Source of the DNA: Protea cynaroides
Taxonomy: Eukaryota > Streptophyta > Magnoliopsida > Proteales > Proteaceae
Length of the DNA: 64,000 nucleotides
Direction of reading: 5' to 3'
NCBI GenBank assembly: GCA_028583415.1
Contig: CM053268.1
Location: 12,805,555 to 12,869,554, forward strand
Positions 35,302-46,800 of the stretch are shown piece by piece. Made by a program: the position numbers and the translations under genes. Position 1 is the first letter of the stretch; every line of letters begins with the position of its first letter. The notes under the pieces were generated by a model. That model searched no databases. It saw only the letters and a list, made by a program, of their open reading frames with translations, and was not told the origin of the DNA.

Positions 35302-37400
35302 ATGGACAGTACCGAAAGTACAACGGGGGAGGACCGCGAACCTGCACCTCCGGTGCCAGAACCCGCACCAATCCCAGAAACGGTACCACTGCAGGCACCA
35401 GCGCCTGCCCTGAGCCACACACCATCGGCAGATCGACCACAGCCTCCTCCCGAGTATGTGACTCGCCAGCAGTTCGACGAGTTGAAGCAGCAAATTGAAC
35501 AGCTTGCTCAAGTCTTGAGAGGAGCTCGAGCAAGCAATTCAGTAGTAGCGGGAGAGAATCCCCAGCCGGTGCCGAATCCCCCACTTCCACCGGAAGCCCC
35601 GCAAGCGGTCCATCCGCCAAGGCGAGGGCAGGCCCGGCCAACGCTGTGCCGAACAACCCCCCGGGTGATCAGGCTCCCGGACGAAGCGTAGCTCGGCCCG
35701 CCGGTCAGAACCCCCCGCCGCACCAACGCCAGGCGCCCATAGCGCCGCCTCCTGCCGGAGGCCCGGGGTCCTTCCTCGATAACCTCCGGAGGGAAAGAAT
35801 TAATGACGAAACACCCGGCTCTGGTCCTCAGCCTCCGGACACCCCACAGTCCGAGGTCGAGCGGCGTCTACTCGAGATCACATCTCGACTCCAGCAGGTG
35901 GAGCAAAACAAGGCCGCCCCGCCGAGAACGGCCTACACGGCAATCACGGCGCTCTCGGACGAGATCATGAGGGCACCGCCCCCTGACAACTTCAAGATGC
36001 CGGTCTTGGACTCCTACCATGGGAGTACCGACCCCGAGCAGCACTTGGACGCTTTCGTCTCTACAACACTATTCTACCCCCTGAGCGACGGCCTCATCTG
36101 CAGGATGTTTCCCTCGACGCTCCGGGGAGCTGCCCGTACGTGGTTCAATAATCTCCCGGCCAAGAGTATTACCTCGTTCGAACAGCTATCGAACAAGTTC
36201 TTGACGCACTTCCAAGCAAGCCGAGTGCGCAAGAAAACCTCGTACCATCTGTCGACAGTGAAGCAGCAGAAGGACGAGTCCCTTAGGGAATTCATCAAGC
36301 GCTTCAACAATGAGGTGCTTGAGATCAAGGACGTTGAGCCCGCGGTCCACATGTCTAGCCTGCAGGCCGGCATCACCGATCGTCAGCTTTGTTGGTCCCT
36401 TGCCAAAAAGCCGCCGAAGAACCTGGACGACTTGCTCGCCAAGTGCGAGAAATATGCCTCCACGGACGAGACGACTCGAGCGCAGAAAAACAACACCGTG
36501 AATAATCTGCAGGCCACTACGAAGCCGACAGACAAAAAAAGGTCTGACGCGGCCGACCCGGCACCAAGCCCAGGAGACTCTAAGAAGCAGAAGTCCGGAA
36601 GGGATCAGACCTACCGGCACCCCTACAAAACATTCGAGTATTACACTCCGTTGAACACCTCGATGACGGAGATCCTCGAAGTAATTAAGAATGATCGGAA
36701 CCTCCGACCACCGCCAAAAGCACTCGGCAGTGGAAGGAATAAGGACCACTCCCGTTTCTATTGCTTCCATCGCGACTATGGCCACGAGATCGAAGAATGC
36801 AAGTACCTTAAAGAGGAAATTGAAGACCTCATCAGACGAGGCTACTATGGCAACTTTGTTAGACACGCAGACAGGGGGACACCCCCTGCTCGGAGGGATC
36901 GTGGGTTACCGCCCCCACCTCTAAGAAATCCACAACCCAACAACTGCCGTGTGGACGCGGGCGACAATCAGAACGCCGCTCGGAAGGATGACCGAGACCC
37001 TGAGGGTGGGCCGGCTCCTCCCAGGCAGTGGGTCGGCGCCATCGAATTTGGCACCGTCGGAAGCTCGTCAGAAGGGCAGAGAGGAAGAGTTCTGGTGAAA
37101 GAAAGACTCGGAGGCCGACGACATGCCCAATCCGAGTCCATCTCGGTTTCAAAGAGGAGAAAAGCCGAACGCAGGTTTGTCGGCAGTCCGCCCCCAGAGA
37201 ACCGACCGTGCACATCTATGGGTCTGCGCATCCCTGAAGATAGTGGCGTCTATGCCGTCACCAAGGGACCTCAAGACGAGGGCAAGCCAGTCCTCACAAT
37301 AATAGGAGGGTCCGCAGCCGGGAACACCTCCAACAGGTCCGCAAAGGCGTACTCCTGTCTGGTGGCCAAGACGGAGTGGCCGTCGAAGCGAGCCCGACCG
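35302..37400 (+). pseudogene. Tat gag (frameshifted)
   Basis: Gag is the capsid/nucleocapsid part. The ATG at 35302 begins a Pro-rich N-terminus that includes a short coiled-coil-like segment (QFDELKQQIEQLAQVL). Between 35499 and 35690 both this frame and the next are open, and the protein moves to the second frame, which runs on to 37532. The capsid domain lies at about 35990-36400 (YHGSTDPEQHLDAF, ARTWFNNLP, ESLREFIKRF). A Tat-type knuckle CFHRDYGHEIEEC is at about 36760-36800. The gag frame reads family-like up to KRARP near 37395, then the pol frame takes over. The simplest view is one ancestral gag-pol frame with single-base indels at both places. Confidence 0.88.
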
Positions 37401-40400
37401 GAGAAGTCATCACCTTCAGCGACGAAGATCTGGTCAACGTCGCGATTCCCCATGAAGATGCTCTTGTCTTCACGGCCGGGATCGGACACTGCGATGTCGC
37501 GAAATGCCTGGACGACACCGGGAGCTCGGTAGACATTATATTCTACCATGCATATCAGAGGATGCAGCTGACGGATGACCAGCTCTGTCCCGTCACTTTC
37601 GACCTTATCAGCTTCTCCGGGGACCCAGTCACGGTAAAAGGAGGCATTCAGTTGCCTGTCATTCTCGGTCAGAAGCCCAGGCAGCGTCAAGTGGTGGTCG
37701 AATTCATGGTGGTTGACCGTCCATCGGCTCATAATGTCATCCTCGGCAGGCCCTCGCTAAACAAATTGAAGGCCTGTATGTCCACCTACTACCTGGTGAT
37801 GAAGTTCCCGATTGAGGGCGGAGTCGGAGAGTGCCGAACGGACCAGGACATCTCGCGCAGGTGGTAAGCCACTGAGCTGAAAAACAGTCAGCGCGCCCTG
37901 AAGTCGGCACAGGTGAACATGGTTGATGTCCCCAAGGACCCCTCTCCCCACCGAGGGGAACCCGCAGAAGAACTCCTGCAAATTCCGATTGCGGACGATC
38001 AATCGGAGAAGACGTTCCAGGTCGGCTCCTTGCTTCCCGAGGAACAAAGAGAAGAATTGGTCGAATTCCTAAGGCAAAACCTTGACGTCTTCTCATGGTC
38101 AGCCTCTGACATGCCGGGGATACCGAGGGAGGTGATTGAACAATACTTAGCGGTCGACCCGCAGCACAGGCCGGTGTGGCAGAAGAAGAAGAGTTTTGCA
38201 CCTGCCCGACAGTCAGCCATAGACGAGGAGGTGCAGAAACTGTTGGCGGCAAACTTCATACGGGAGGTCGACTACCCGGACTGGTTGGCCAACGTGGTCA
38301 TGGTGCCAAAGTCTAATGGCAAATGGCGGATCTGCATAGACTTCACCGACCTCAATAAAGCCTGCCCGAAAGACAGCTATCCGCTGCCACGCATCGACCA
38401 GCTGATTGATGCCACGGCCGGGCATGAACTGTTGAGTTTCCTCGATGCATATTCCGGCTACAACCAGATAAAGATGCGAAAGGCCGACGAAGAGTGCAAA
38501 TCCTTCATCACAAATCAAGGGCTCTTCTGCTATACAGTCATGCCTTTTGGCCTCAAAAATGCAGGAGCCACCTATCAGAAGCTAGTCAACAAAGTCTTCA
38601 GAGGACAGATTGGCCGCAACATGGAGGTATATGTGGACGACTTCCTTGTCAAGAGTACATAATCCGGTTGGCACTTTGGTGAAGCATTCCAAGTCCTCCG
38701 AAGGCACAGCATGAAGCTCAACCCTACGAAGTGCGCCTTCGGAGTTGGATCAGGAAAATTCCTGGGATTCATGGTCTCGCAAAGGGGAATCGAGGTCAAT
38801 CCCTCAAAAATCAAGGCAATCCTAGACATGACTGCGCCCACCAGAGGGAAACAGGTGCAAGAGCTGAATGGACGAATAGCCGCACTCGGCCGCTTCATGT
38901 CCAAGTCGGCCGAGCGCTGCCTCCCTTTCTTCAAAACTCTGAAGGGAGCCGGGAAGTTTGAATGGACCGAGGAGTGTCAGAAGGCCTTCGAAGACCTGAA
39001 GGCGTATTTATCCTCGCCCCCACTACTTGTGAAGCTGAACCCGGGGGACGAGCTGCAATTGTACCTCAGGGTATCCGACCGCGCAGTCAGCGCCGTCCTG
39101 ATAAAGGAAGAAGACAAGGTCCAGCGGCCGATCTATTACGTCAGCAAAGTACTGCTCAACGCAGAGGCCAGGTACAAGCCGATTGAGAAACTAGCACTTG
39201 CCCTGGTAACCTCCGCTCGGAAGCTCCGCCCGTACTTCCAGGCGTATCCGATATCGGTGCTAACAAACACGCCACTGAAGAAAGTGTTGTCCAAGCCCGA
39301 TGTATCCGGACGACTGATAAACTGGGCAGTGGAACTCGGCGAGTTCGACATCAAATACGTCCCCAGAACGGCCATCAAGGCACAAGCCCTGGCGGACTTT
39401 ATTGTCGAAAGTACTCTACCCGATCAGGATTTTGCGGAACCTCAGGCGGTGCCGTCCTCGGAACAAGCTGAAGCCGCCTGGACCCTGAACTTCGACGGTT
39501 CCTCCATGGAAAACAAAGCAGGGGCAGGAATAATTTTGAGAAGCCCGGAAGGATTTAAAATATGATCCGCTATCAGATTTGGGTTCAAGGCAACCAACAA
39601 TGAGGTCGAATACGAGGCCCTACTAGCCGGACTCAGATTGGCCAAAAGCCTAGCCGTCCGTCGGCTAGTGATACAAGGCGACTCTCAGTTAGTCATTCGC
39701 CAAGCACAAGGAGACTACGAGGCTATGCAGCCCGAGATGCAGAAATACCTCGAAAGTGTAAACTCAGCCATCGCAACCTTCCAAAGTGTCGAGCTGCAGT
39801 ATGTCGGCCGAGAAGAAAACGCCGAAGCCGATGAACTATCAAGGTTGTCCCTAGCAGACATACGTGCAATGGACTCTGCCGTATACGTGGAATTCTTGGA
39901 CCACGCCAGCACCTCTGTTGAAGTCGTAGCCCCCGTCGGAGTCGCATTCAGTTGGTACGACGACATTTATCAATACCTCTAGACAGGCGCCCTGCCGACT
40001 GACAGGAAAGATGCTCGCCGCATCCAAGCCAAGTCCCGGCAATACACCATACACAATGATTTACTGTACAGGAGATCTTATACCCTACCACTACTCAGGT
40101 GCCTGCGGTCGGACGAGGCCGACAGAGTTATGAAAGAAGTCCATGAAGGCATATGCGGCCGACACCAGGGCGGACGGTCGCTCTTCCAAAAGATCCTCCG
40201 CCAGGGATACCATTGGCCGAAAATGCACGACGATTGCATCGAGCTGGTCCGCAGATGCGACAAGTGCCAGTTTTACGCACCTGTACAGCATGCTCCGGCC
40301 GCACCATTACAGCCGATTACGAGCCCCCTCCCCTTCGCCATATGGGGTATGGACATCATGGGGCCCTTCCCCCAAGCCACTTATCAGCGGAAATACGTCA

Positions 40401-41185
40401 TAGTGGCCATCGATTACTTCACCAAATGGATAGAAGTCGAGGCCGTGACCAAGATCGACACCAACAAAGTGGAACAGTTCTTCCGCCACTCGGTCATGTA
40501 CAGGTTCGGTGTACCAAGGATCCTCGTAACGGACAACGGAACTCAGTTCTCCAGTGCATCCTTCGCAAACTTTTGTGAAGAGTTCCGCATAGACCACAGG
40601 TTTGGATCAGTCGGGCATCCACAAACAAGCGGCCAAACTGAGGCCACCAACAAAACAATATTGGCCGGCTTGAAAAAGATGGTGGTGGACCAGAAGGAGA
40701 AATGGGTCGACATGTTACCCAGTATCGTCTGGTCGTACAGAACAACCAGCCGAACACCTACTGGGGAGACGCCCTTCATGCTTGCCTTCGGCACGGAGGC
40801 AGTCGTCCCCGTCGAAGTGTTCTATCCCACATTCCGAATGCTGAACTTCAACGAGTGCACCAACTCCGACGACTTACGCACAAATCTTGACAATCTCGAG
40901 GACGTGCGCGAGTCAACGGCATTCCGAATGGCAGACTACCAGCAGACTACTGCTCGGCATTATGACAAGACAGTTCGACTTAAACAATTTAAGGTCGAAG
41001 ATCTTGTCCTCCGAAAGACTATAGTCTCCGACCCCACCAACCAGGGGAAGATGGCCAAAAACTGGGAAAGGCCATACCGCGTACTAAGGACAGGACGACC
41101 AGATTCTTACAAGTTAGTCACCATGGACGGCGACGAAATCCCGAGGACATGGCATGCCACAAACCTTCGGAAGTACTATCAGTAG
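37376..41185 (+). pseudogene. Tat pol: protease, RT, two RNase H domains, integrase
   Basis: One frame of about 1270 codons is interrupted by four in-frame stops (TAA 37865, TAA 38660, TGA 39563, TAG 39980). In order: protease with DDTGSSVDIIF; reverse transcriptase with NVVMVPKSNGKWR, FLDAYSGYNQI and the active site YVDDFLVKS; gypsy RNase H; a second archaeal-type RNase H (NFDGSSMENKAGAG, NNEVEYEALLAGL, QGDSQLV), interrupted by the TGA; integrase with the HHCC finger (VHEGICGRHQ...CDKC) and DDE core (GMDIMGPF, TDNGTQF, TNKTIL with the Glu in QTEATN). Catalytic residues remain, so death came through stops and frameshifts. All four stops lie one C-to-T change from Gln or Arg codons. Confidence 0.95.
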
Positions 41186-41342
41186 TACAGTCTTTTCCAA
41201 AATTTTCAATTTTTTAATTTTAATTGTAATATCGGACCCCATGAGGGCATCCGCTCATTTTCTTTTAATACAAGGCAGTATCATTCAGTCAACTTTATCT
41301 GTGCATTATGCCGGCCCAGCCGATCGCAAATATGGTCACGTA

Positions 41343-42130
41343 TATCTTCCTACCATAGTCCACAAGCAGACCAAGGTAGCATGAAGATCATACTCGTACC
41401 TTCCGACCATGGTCCACAAGCAGACCATGCTCGCATGAAGGTCGTACCTTCCGAGCAAGGTCCACAAGCAGACCATGCTCGCATGAAGGCCATATCTTCC
41501 TACCAAGGTCCACAAGCAGACCAAGGTAGCATGAAGATCATACTCGTACCTTCCGACCATGGTCCACAAGCAGACCATGCTCGCATGAAGGCCGTACCTT
41601 CCGACCATGGCCCACAAGCAGACCATGCTCGCATGAAGGCCATACCTTCCTACCAAGGTCCACAAGCAGACCAAGGTAGCCTAAAGGTCATATCCGTACC
41701 TTCCGACCATGATCCACAAGCAGACCATGCTCGCATGAAGGCCATATCTTCCTACCAAGGTCCACAAGCAGACCAAGGTAGCATGAAGATCATACTCGTA
41801 CCTTCCGACCATGGTCCACAAGCAGACCATGCTCGCATGAAGGTCGTACCTTCCGACCATGGCCCACAAGCAGACCATGCTCGCATGAAGGCCATACCTT
41901 CCTACCAAGGTCCACAAGCAGACCAAGGTAGCCTGAAGGTCATATCCGTACCTTCCGACCATGGTCCACAAGCAGATCATGCTCGCATGAAGGCCATACC
42001 TTCCTACCAAGGTCCACAAGCAGACAAAGGTAGCACGAAGATCATATTCGTACCTTCCGTCCATGGTCTACAAGCAAACCATGCTCGCATGAAGGATACA
42101 ATCATAACTCCCTACCACGGTCCACGAAAT
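41343..42130 (+). repeat. Higher-order tandem repeat in the Tat 3' region
   Basis: Units of 48, 48 and 54 bp form a 150-bp higher-order repeat, alternating with a shortened two-unit version of about 102 bp. The core is CCACAAGCAGACCATGCTCG. Because the unit is a multiple of three, the array stays open in several frames; one frame repeats the peptide word HGPQADHARMK. Tandem arrays in the 3' region are known for Tat/Ogre elements and can seed satellites. Confidence 0.92.
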
Positions 42131-42215
42131 ATCCAAGGCAACATGGGGGTCGTTTGTACCAAGTGCCCTCGGCTAGCCTACGTGCCAAGCCGACGACACT
42201 TCCGGGGAAGGACGG

Positions 42216-42359
42216 CCTTAGCTACTTTGGTTCTTAATTACTACGCAGTCGGAATCGGAGTTGCCTTAGCTACTTTGGTTCTTAATTACTACGCAGTCGG
42301 AATCGGAGTTGCCTTAGCTACTTTAGTTCTTAATTACTATGCAGTCGGAATCGGGGTCG
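42216..42359 (+). repeat. Three tandem 48-bp units
   Basis: Three near-identical units start at 42216, 42264 and 42312, with core CTTAGCTACTTTGGTTC and GCAGTCGGAATCGG. The unit length equals the basic unit of the neighbouring array, although the sequence is different. Confidence 0.95.
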
Positions 42360-42524
42360 AAAAGTTTGAATATGCTACTCGGCCTTAACTGCTTCGAAGA
42401 AAAAGAGAAATGGAAGACACAATGGAAGAAAAAGATAAATAAATTTTCATTAATGTGAACCCCAGAAGGGCAATATTACAGATGTACAAAAACTAAAAAA
42501 AAAAAAAAAAGTATTTGTACAAGT

Positions 42525-45095
42525 TTACATTTTTTCCTCGGCGGTCGCAGCAGTCGGGTCTGCCAGATCCTCGACGAGCAGTGCAAGTTCAGGGAGCTCC
42601 ACCAGTGGAGTCTGCGGCACCTCGTAGGGGGGAAGGTCATCGTCGGGCGCTGGGGCAGCCTTGGCCTCCTTAGCTGGCTCCGCCAAAACTTCTTCAGTGG
42701 CGGGCAGAGCCTCCTCGGACGTTGCGGCTTTCAATTCTTCAATATGGGCGACAATCGGAATTGTCGACCAGTTTATCTTGAGGGCCCCCTTGTCCCTCAG
42801 CTGATCCCTCAGGAACATTACTCCCCTCTCGAAGTAGCCGCTGGCTGCCTCCTCGACTTCTTCATCGAACTGGGCCGATGACTTGAACTCGTCAACGGCC
42901 CGAGACAACTCGGCCTGATGTTGCTCCTCGGCCTTGACCAACGCCTCCCTGGCACTCCGAGCATCATCCTCGGACTTTTTCAGATGCTCCTCCATCTCTT
43001 TCAGGCGCTCCTCCAGCTTCTGCCGGGCTTGCACTTCAGCTTGCAGGTCGCCATCGGTTTTCTTCCGCCCGTCCTCGGAAGTCCGGCGCATCTCTTCAAC
43101 GGAGAGCACCTTCTTGCGCTCCGTGTCGAGATCAGCCTCAGCCTTGGTCAGTGACGCCTCGAGGGCGCTCTTCTCCTTGACGAGGCCCTCGACCTCCGAT
43201 GATTTATTTGCGATGTTCTCCTCAGTGGCCTGCAGGGCCTCGCGCAAGGAGATCTCCAGAACTTCCTTCTCGTCCAGGTCGACATATGCCCGGCACAGCC
43301 TTTCGCTAAGCTCGGAGAAGAGGTTAGTAGGCTGGACCAGACGACAATTATACGGTCAGTACATATGGAAACACAACAAAAGCAACAGTCAGGGGCCGAT
43401 CAATACCTGGACGAGAGCAGTAAACCCGCGTGAGTAAATCTCTTCGTGAGGCAGGCTGGCCGTGAACTTGATGTCCTCCGGTAAGCGCCCCTCTGTGGCC
43501 ACGATCCTGGCCGCCCTCTGGCTCTTAAAGACCGAGTCTGTAGGCCTCAGCTTAAGCGCAGGGTGGAAGGCCGTTGTCGTGGCCGTTTGCTTCTCGCCCT
43601 GCTGGCGAGCCCCACCTTCGGCTTCTCCCCTGGTGGCTCCGGAGGCCGCTGTCGGAGTGGCTACCCTGGGGCTGTCGGCAGCCTCCTTGGTTTTGGAAAC
43701 AGCAGCACCCTTGGGCTCGGCTGCCGAGGGAACCACCGTCTGGAGGGGCTGGGCGTCCACCACGCCTCGGACAGGCTGGACTTCCTTCGTCGCAGCCTCA
43801 GCAGTTCTCCCCTCTCCGCCGTCGAGTCGAGGAGCCGGCCTCTTCTTGTAAATGTCGGCTGGGAGCTCGGCAGCCGACCTAATCTTCTTTTTTGGGGGCT
43901 CCTCAGGCATGGGCCCCTTACCCTTGGCCTCTGCCGTGGCTGCTGGCCCCCTCCGAGGGTGAGAATCTGCCTCACCACTGACAGACGGAGCTTTGGGTCC
44001 CGCTCGGACGTTGACGAGTTGAACCCCCTTCTCGGCGTCGGCCTTCCGTTTGGCCATTATCCGAGCGACGATCTTGTCATCCTTGAATTTCACTGCAATA
44101 AGAAGACGGTCAGTAACATAAACAGAACAGCACAAGAAAGACCTAATGTTGTTAAACTTACCAAGAAGGCCGTGTCCGGCCAACAGCACGGGATCCGCTA
44201 GGTCGGAGAGGTGCACGGTCTCCCTCGCCATCATCTTCTTCAGGGTCGTTTTCTCCTCCGCCGTCAGGAAGGGAATTTTATTGAACCCTGTGGCGTCGAC
44301 CACCAACCAGACGTTTGACAGAGGGAGAGGTGGACCTCCCGCAGTAGGGCCCACGAAGAAGAACTTGTCCTTCCACCCGTGGATGGAGGAAGGCTTCTGG
44401 GAGATGGCCGGGAGCTTCTTCCCGCCCCTCTGGCTAAAGAAGTACCACCCGGTCATGGTCCGAGCTTCATTTAAGCTGGTCAACTGAAAGACTGACCGGA
44501 AGAGGTTCGTGGTCGGAGTCTCGCCAAGACGGCGAACGAATATGATGAAGGCAAAGATGCATCGCCACCCATTCGGAGCGAGTTGGGAGGGGGCGATGCG
44601 GTACGTCTGCAGAATCTCTACAACCAGGGGGTGGAAGGGGAACCTAAACCCTGATTTCAGAGTGTGCTCGTACACACAGATCTCCGACGTGAGCACGGAG
44701 CAGGCCCGCTCGTCGGAGGTAGGGAGCCGAGGACGGACATTTGTCATCGGCTCCTCGAGCTGGTATGCCCGACAGACCGATAACAAGGCCGCCTTGGTCT
44801 TAATTTTACTTGGGATTCTCCAGGCCGGGACGGTAGCGAAGGACTCTACCGGCGGTCGGCCACCCCTCTGGCGGGAAGTCTGTTGGGGTGGAGGGCCCGC
44901 GGGACGACCGCGCTCTCCTGCCTCGGAAGAACTCTTTTCAGATTCCTCCGGGCTGGAAGCCCTAGATTCATCAGACCATCCTCCGCCAGAGGAAGATGAT
45001 CCGTCAGAAGAAGAAGTTTGGGATTGGGTCATTCTTCTAGTCACTCTCACCATACCGGAAGATGTGACGCTGTTGGAAGAGAAACTACTGAGCAT
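42525..45095 (-). CDS. Antisense Tat gene: PF04195-like domain plus coiled coil (spliced, 808 aa)
   Basis: Exons are 45095-44162, 44092-43407 and 43331-42525 on the minus strand. Splicing gives 809 codons including the stop, with no interruption. Residues 1-95 are Ser/Pro-rich and disordered. Residues about 110-260 (LKSGFRFPFHPLVVEIL, LAPNGWRCIFAFIIFVRRLG, GWYFFSQRGGKK) match the plant 'putative gypsy type transposon' domain (PF04195). A variable charged middle follows, then a long heptad coiled coil (exon 3, about 150 residues) and an acidic tail. Function is unknown; no signal or membrane segment is seen. It opposes gag-pol in direction and lies between the 3' tandem repeats and the 3' LTR. 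Antisense extra ORFs are known in some Tat elements; what stands out is its intactness beside a dead gag-pol. Confidence 0.82.
43332..43406 (-). other. Intron 2 of the antisense gene
   Basis: Donor GTCCAG|GTATTG and acceptor GGTCCAG|CCTAC flank a 75-base intron. Without splicing, the upstream frame stops after VLIGP. With splicing it continues in frame as VQ-PTNLFSELSERLCRAY into the coiled coil. Confidence 0.8.
44093..44161 (-). other. Intron 1 of the antisense gene (in-frame, stop-free)
   Basis: Donor CTTG|GTAAGTTTAAC and acceptor ATTGCAG|TGAAATTC flank a 69-base intron. The length is a multiple of three and no stop occurs, so retained and spliced forms would both be translated, differing by 23 residues. 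The strong donor (GTAAGT) and pyrimidine-poor but canonical acceptor support splicing. Confidence 0.75.
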
Positions 45096-45253
45096 GAACT
45101 GAAAGACGAACGGTTAGAAAACTTACTGGTTGTAGAAAAAGCGACTGAATGCACGAAGGAAAGCTTGGAGATAGAGATCGACTGGACTCTGAGTGCTCTG
45201 GGGGAACTCCGATCGCAATTGAGGCAAATGGTTGAATGACTGAGGTAGGAAGG

Positions 45254-45261
45254 TATTTATA
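45254..45261 (-). promoter_or_regulatory. TATA box of the antisense gene
   Basis: The minus strand reads CCCTATAAATACCTTCC, ideally placed about 160 bases upstream of the ATG at 45095. It lies inside the Tat element, outside the LTRs, so the antisense gene would have its own promoter. Confidence 0.65.
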
Positions 45262-45770
45262 GGGCGAGCGACCGATAACTGTCTCTTCGGGTTCCGAACA
45301 CGCGTTACGGTCCCATTGGCTGTCCTCTGCTACGCCGGGCGCGACGTGACTGATTGACGTGCGCTATGATGGTGCACGTTCTCGAGGCGCTCAGCTTCCT
45401 GCGGACCATCGGATTAGTGAGACGATCCGTGTGTACTGCGTTCTCAGCCGTTCGATGCACTCAATCGATTCCGAGGCAAATAACGTTTAATGGTGTTCAT
45501 TCTCGAGGCGCACCGCCACTCGGTGTCCGTTGGATCGTGGATCGATCCACGTCAAATTGGAAGATCAACGGTTGTACACTCTCTCCTGAACCAAGACTGG
45601 CGCCTCGAGCCCCGCGCCTCAACCAATCATGCAGACGGAACGCAATCGTTTCTCCTTGGGAACAGCCTGTCATTCAATGCATCTGTCCGTCTGGTATTTG
45701 GCCTCGTACGACGTAGATCTTTTTGGTGTTAAGCTTGTTGCCCTGCCGAATTCGCGGCATCCGACAGCGC
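45262..45770. other. Tat 3' region between the antisense promoter and the 3' LTR
   Basis: No credible coding region was found. CATTCTCGAGGCGC- and GATCGTGGATCGATCC-type words occur, and the text is likely the upstream regulatory region of the antisense gene. Short plus-strand open frames show no domain. Confidence 0.4.
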
Positions 45771-45780
45771 AAGGGGCATC
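45771..45780 (+). other. Tat polypurine tract (weak)
   Basis: AAGGGGCATC lies directly before the 3' LTR. The purine run is short, so the call rests mainly on position. Confidence 0.5.
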
Positions 45781-46496
45781 TGTTAGGAGGGAAATAATCC
45801 CTCCACTTAAAACATTACACGTGTCCAGTTGAGCCTTCGGAGTCTGAGCGCTCGGAGTATCTCGCACTCGTCCTCGTGGACTCGGCCTATTGTGCACACG
45901 GCCTCTTATGCGCTCGGCCTCCCTGGCAGCGCCCGGATAATCAGTCCTACTCGGCTGTAGTTCCCAATGGCCAGAATCCTAATGTGATTAGGATTATCTC
46001 CGAGGAGTCCTTATCCCAGTATGATACGACACCGACTATCCCGGTGGGCCGTTACTCACACGCCAACAGGTGTCAATCCCAGAGCTGACCGACTTAGCTT
46101 CCTTGGCTAAGGTCTCCGACTCCTACTTTGAGTCTACTGCCCAGGTGTCCCACAGAGCGACACATGGCAGTCCTATTGGCGATCTACTTCCCTGAGTCCC
46201 GGTGCTTCCATGCTTCTTCCCAATCTATAAGTAGAGGTCTTCCCTCAAGGTAAACCATTATGCCCTAACGCACTTACAAGCTACAGTCTATCATTCATCC
46301 TTCACGCTCAAACTCACTCATCGTCCCACTCTCTCTAAACTGGAGATAGCCTTCTGCTATCTCTTGACTGTTTACCTTGGGAATCTAACTTAGGCATCGG
46401 AGGGTAACCGGGGCTTAGGCGCCCCCTCCTTTGTCTCTTCTCTATTGTTGCAGGTAACTCAGAGCGCGGATCAACGGGCGATTTCCAACCGTAACA
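45781..46496 (+). repeat. Tat 3' LTR
   Basis: 716 bp, from TGTTAGGAGGG to CCGTAACA, followed by the GATGT duplication. It differs from the 5' LTR at about 11 positions. Confidence 0.97.
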
Positions 46497-46498
46497 GA

Positions 46499-46800
46499 TG
46501 TGTACCAAATTCTTTCTATTTTTGTTAATAGGATCTTGCGATGAGACCTAAATTCCTACCATTTTTATTATTTTTATTTTTGTTAATAGGATCTAGGGAT
46601 AAGACCTAAATTCCTACCATTTTTATTTGGGATGTGTACCAAATTCTTTCTATTTTTGTTAATAGGATCTAGGGATGAGACCTAAATTCCTACCATTTTT
46701 ATTTGGGATGTGTACCAAATTCTTTCTATTTTTGTCAATAGGATTTAGGGATGAGACCTAAATTCCTACCATTTTTATTGTTTCCATTCTTAGGTTTTTT
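46499..46800 (-). repeat. ~78-bp tandem repeat in LTR B, also left of the Tat insertion
   Basis: About four units carry ATGTGTACCAAATTCTTTC, AATAGGATCTAGGGATGAG and CCTAAATTCCTACCATTTTT. A further unit lies at 34387-34463, on the other side of the Tat element, so the Tat element inserted inside this array. Confidence 0.88.

Larger units (their letters stand above)
34464..46496 (+). mobile_element. Tat-lineage Ty3/gypsy retrotransposon (12.0 kb)
   Basis: A complete 12,033-bp element has two 716-bp LTRs, 5-bp duplication GATGT (34459-34463 and 46497-46501), a perfect tRNA-Lys primer site, gag, and pol in the order PR-RT-RH-second RNase H-integrase. Its long 3' region contains tandem repeats and an antisense gene. 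The second, archaeal-type RNase H and the long 3' region mark the Tat (Ogre/Retand) group. The LTRs differ at about 11 positions by eye (about 98.5% identity), so this is the youngest dated insertion in the central nest. Gag-pol is dead; the antisense gene is intact. Confidence 0.96.

Noticed and set aside
41343..42103. CRISPR array
   Set aside because: Units are contiguous with no unique spacers, and the DNA is plant nuclear.
41381..42388. 335-codon repetitive protein as a real gene
   Set aside because: The array is open in more than one frame and on both strands because unit lengths are multiples of three. It is kept only as a repeat and a finding.
43462..44201. Plus-strand open frames of up to 212 codons over the antisense gene
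   Set aside because: GC-rich shadows of the antisense frame, with no conserved domain and no start context.
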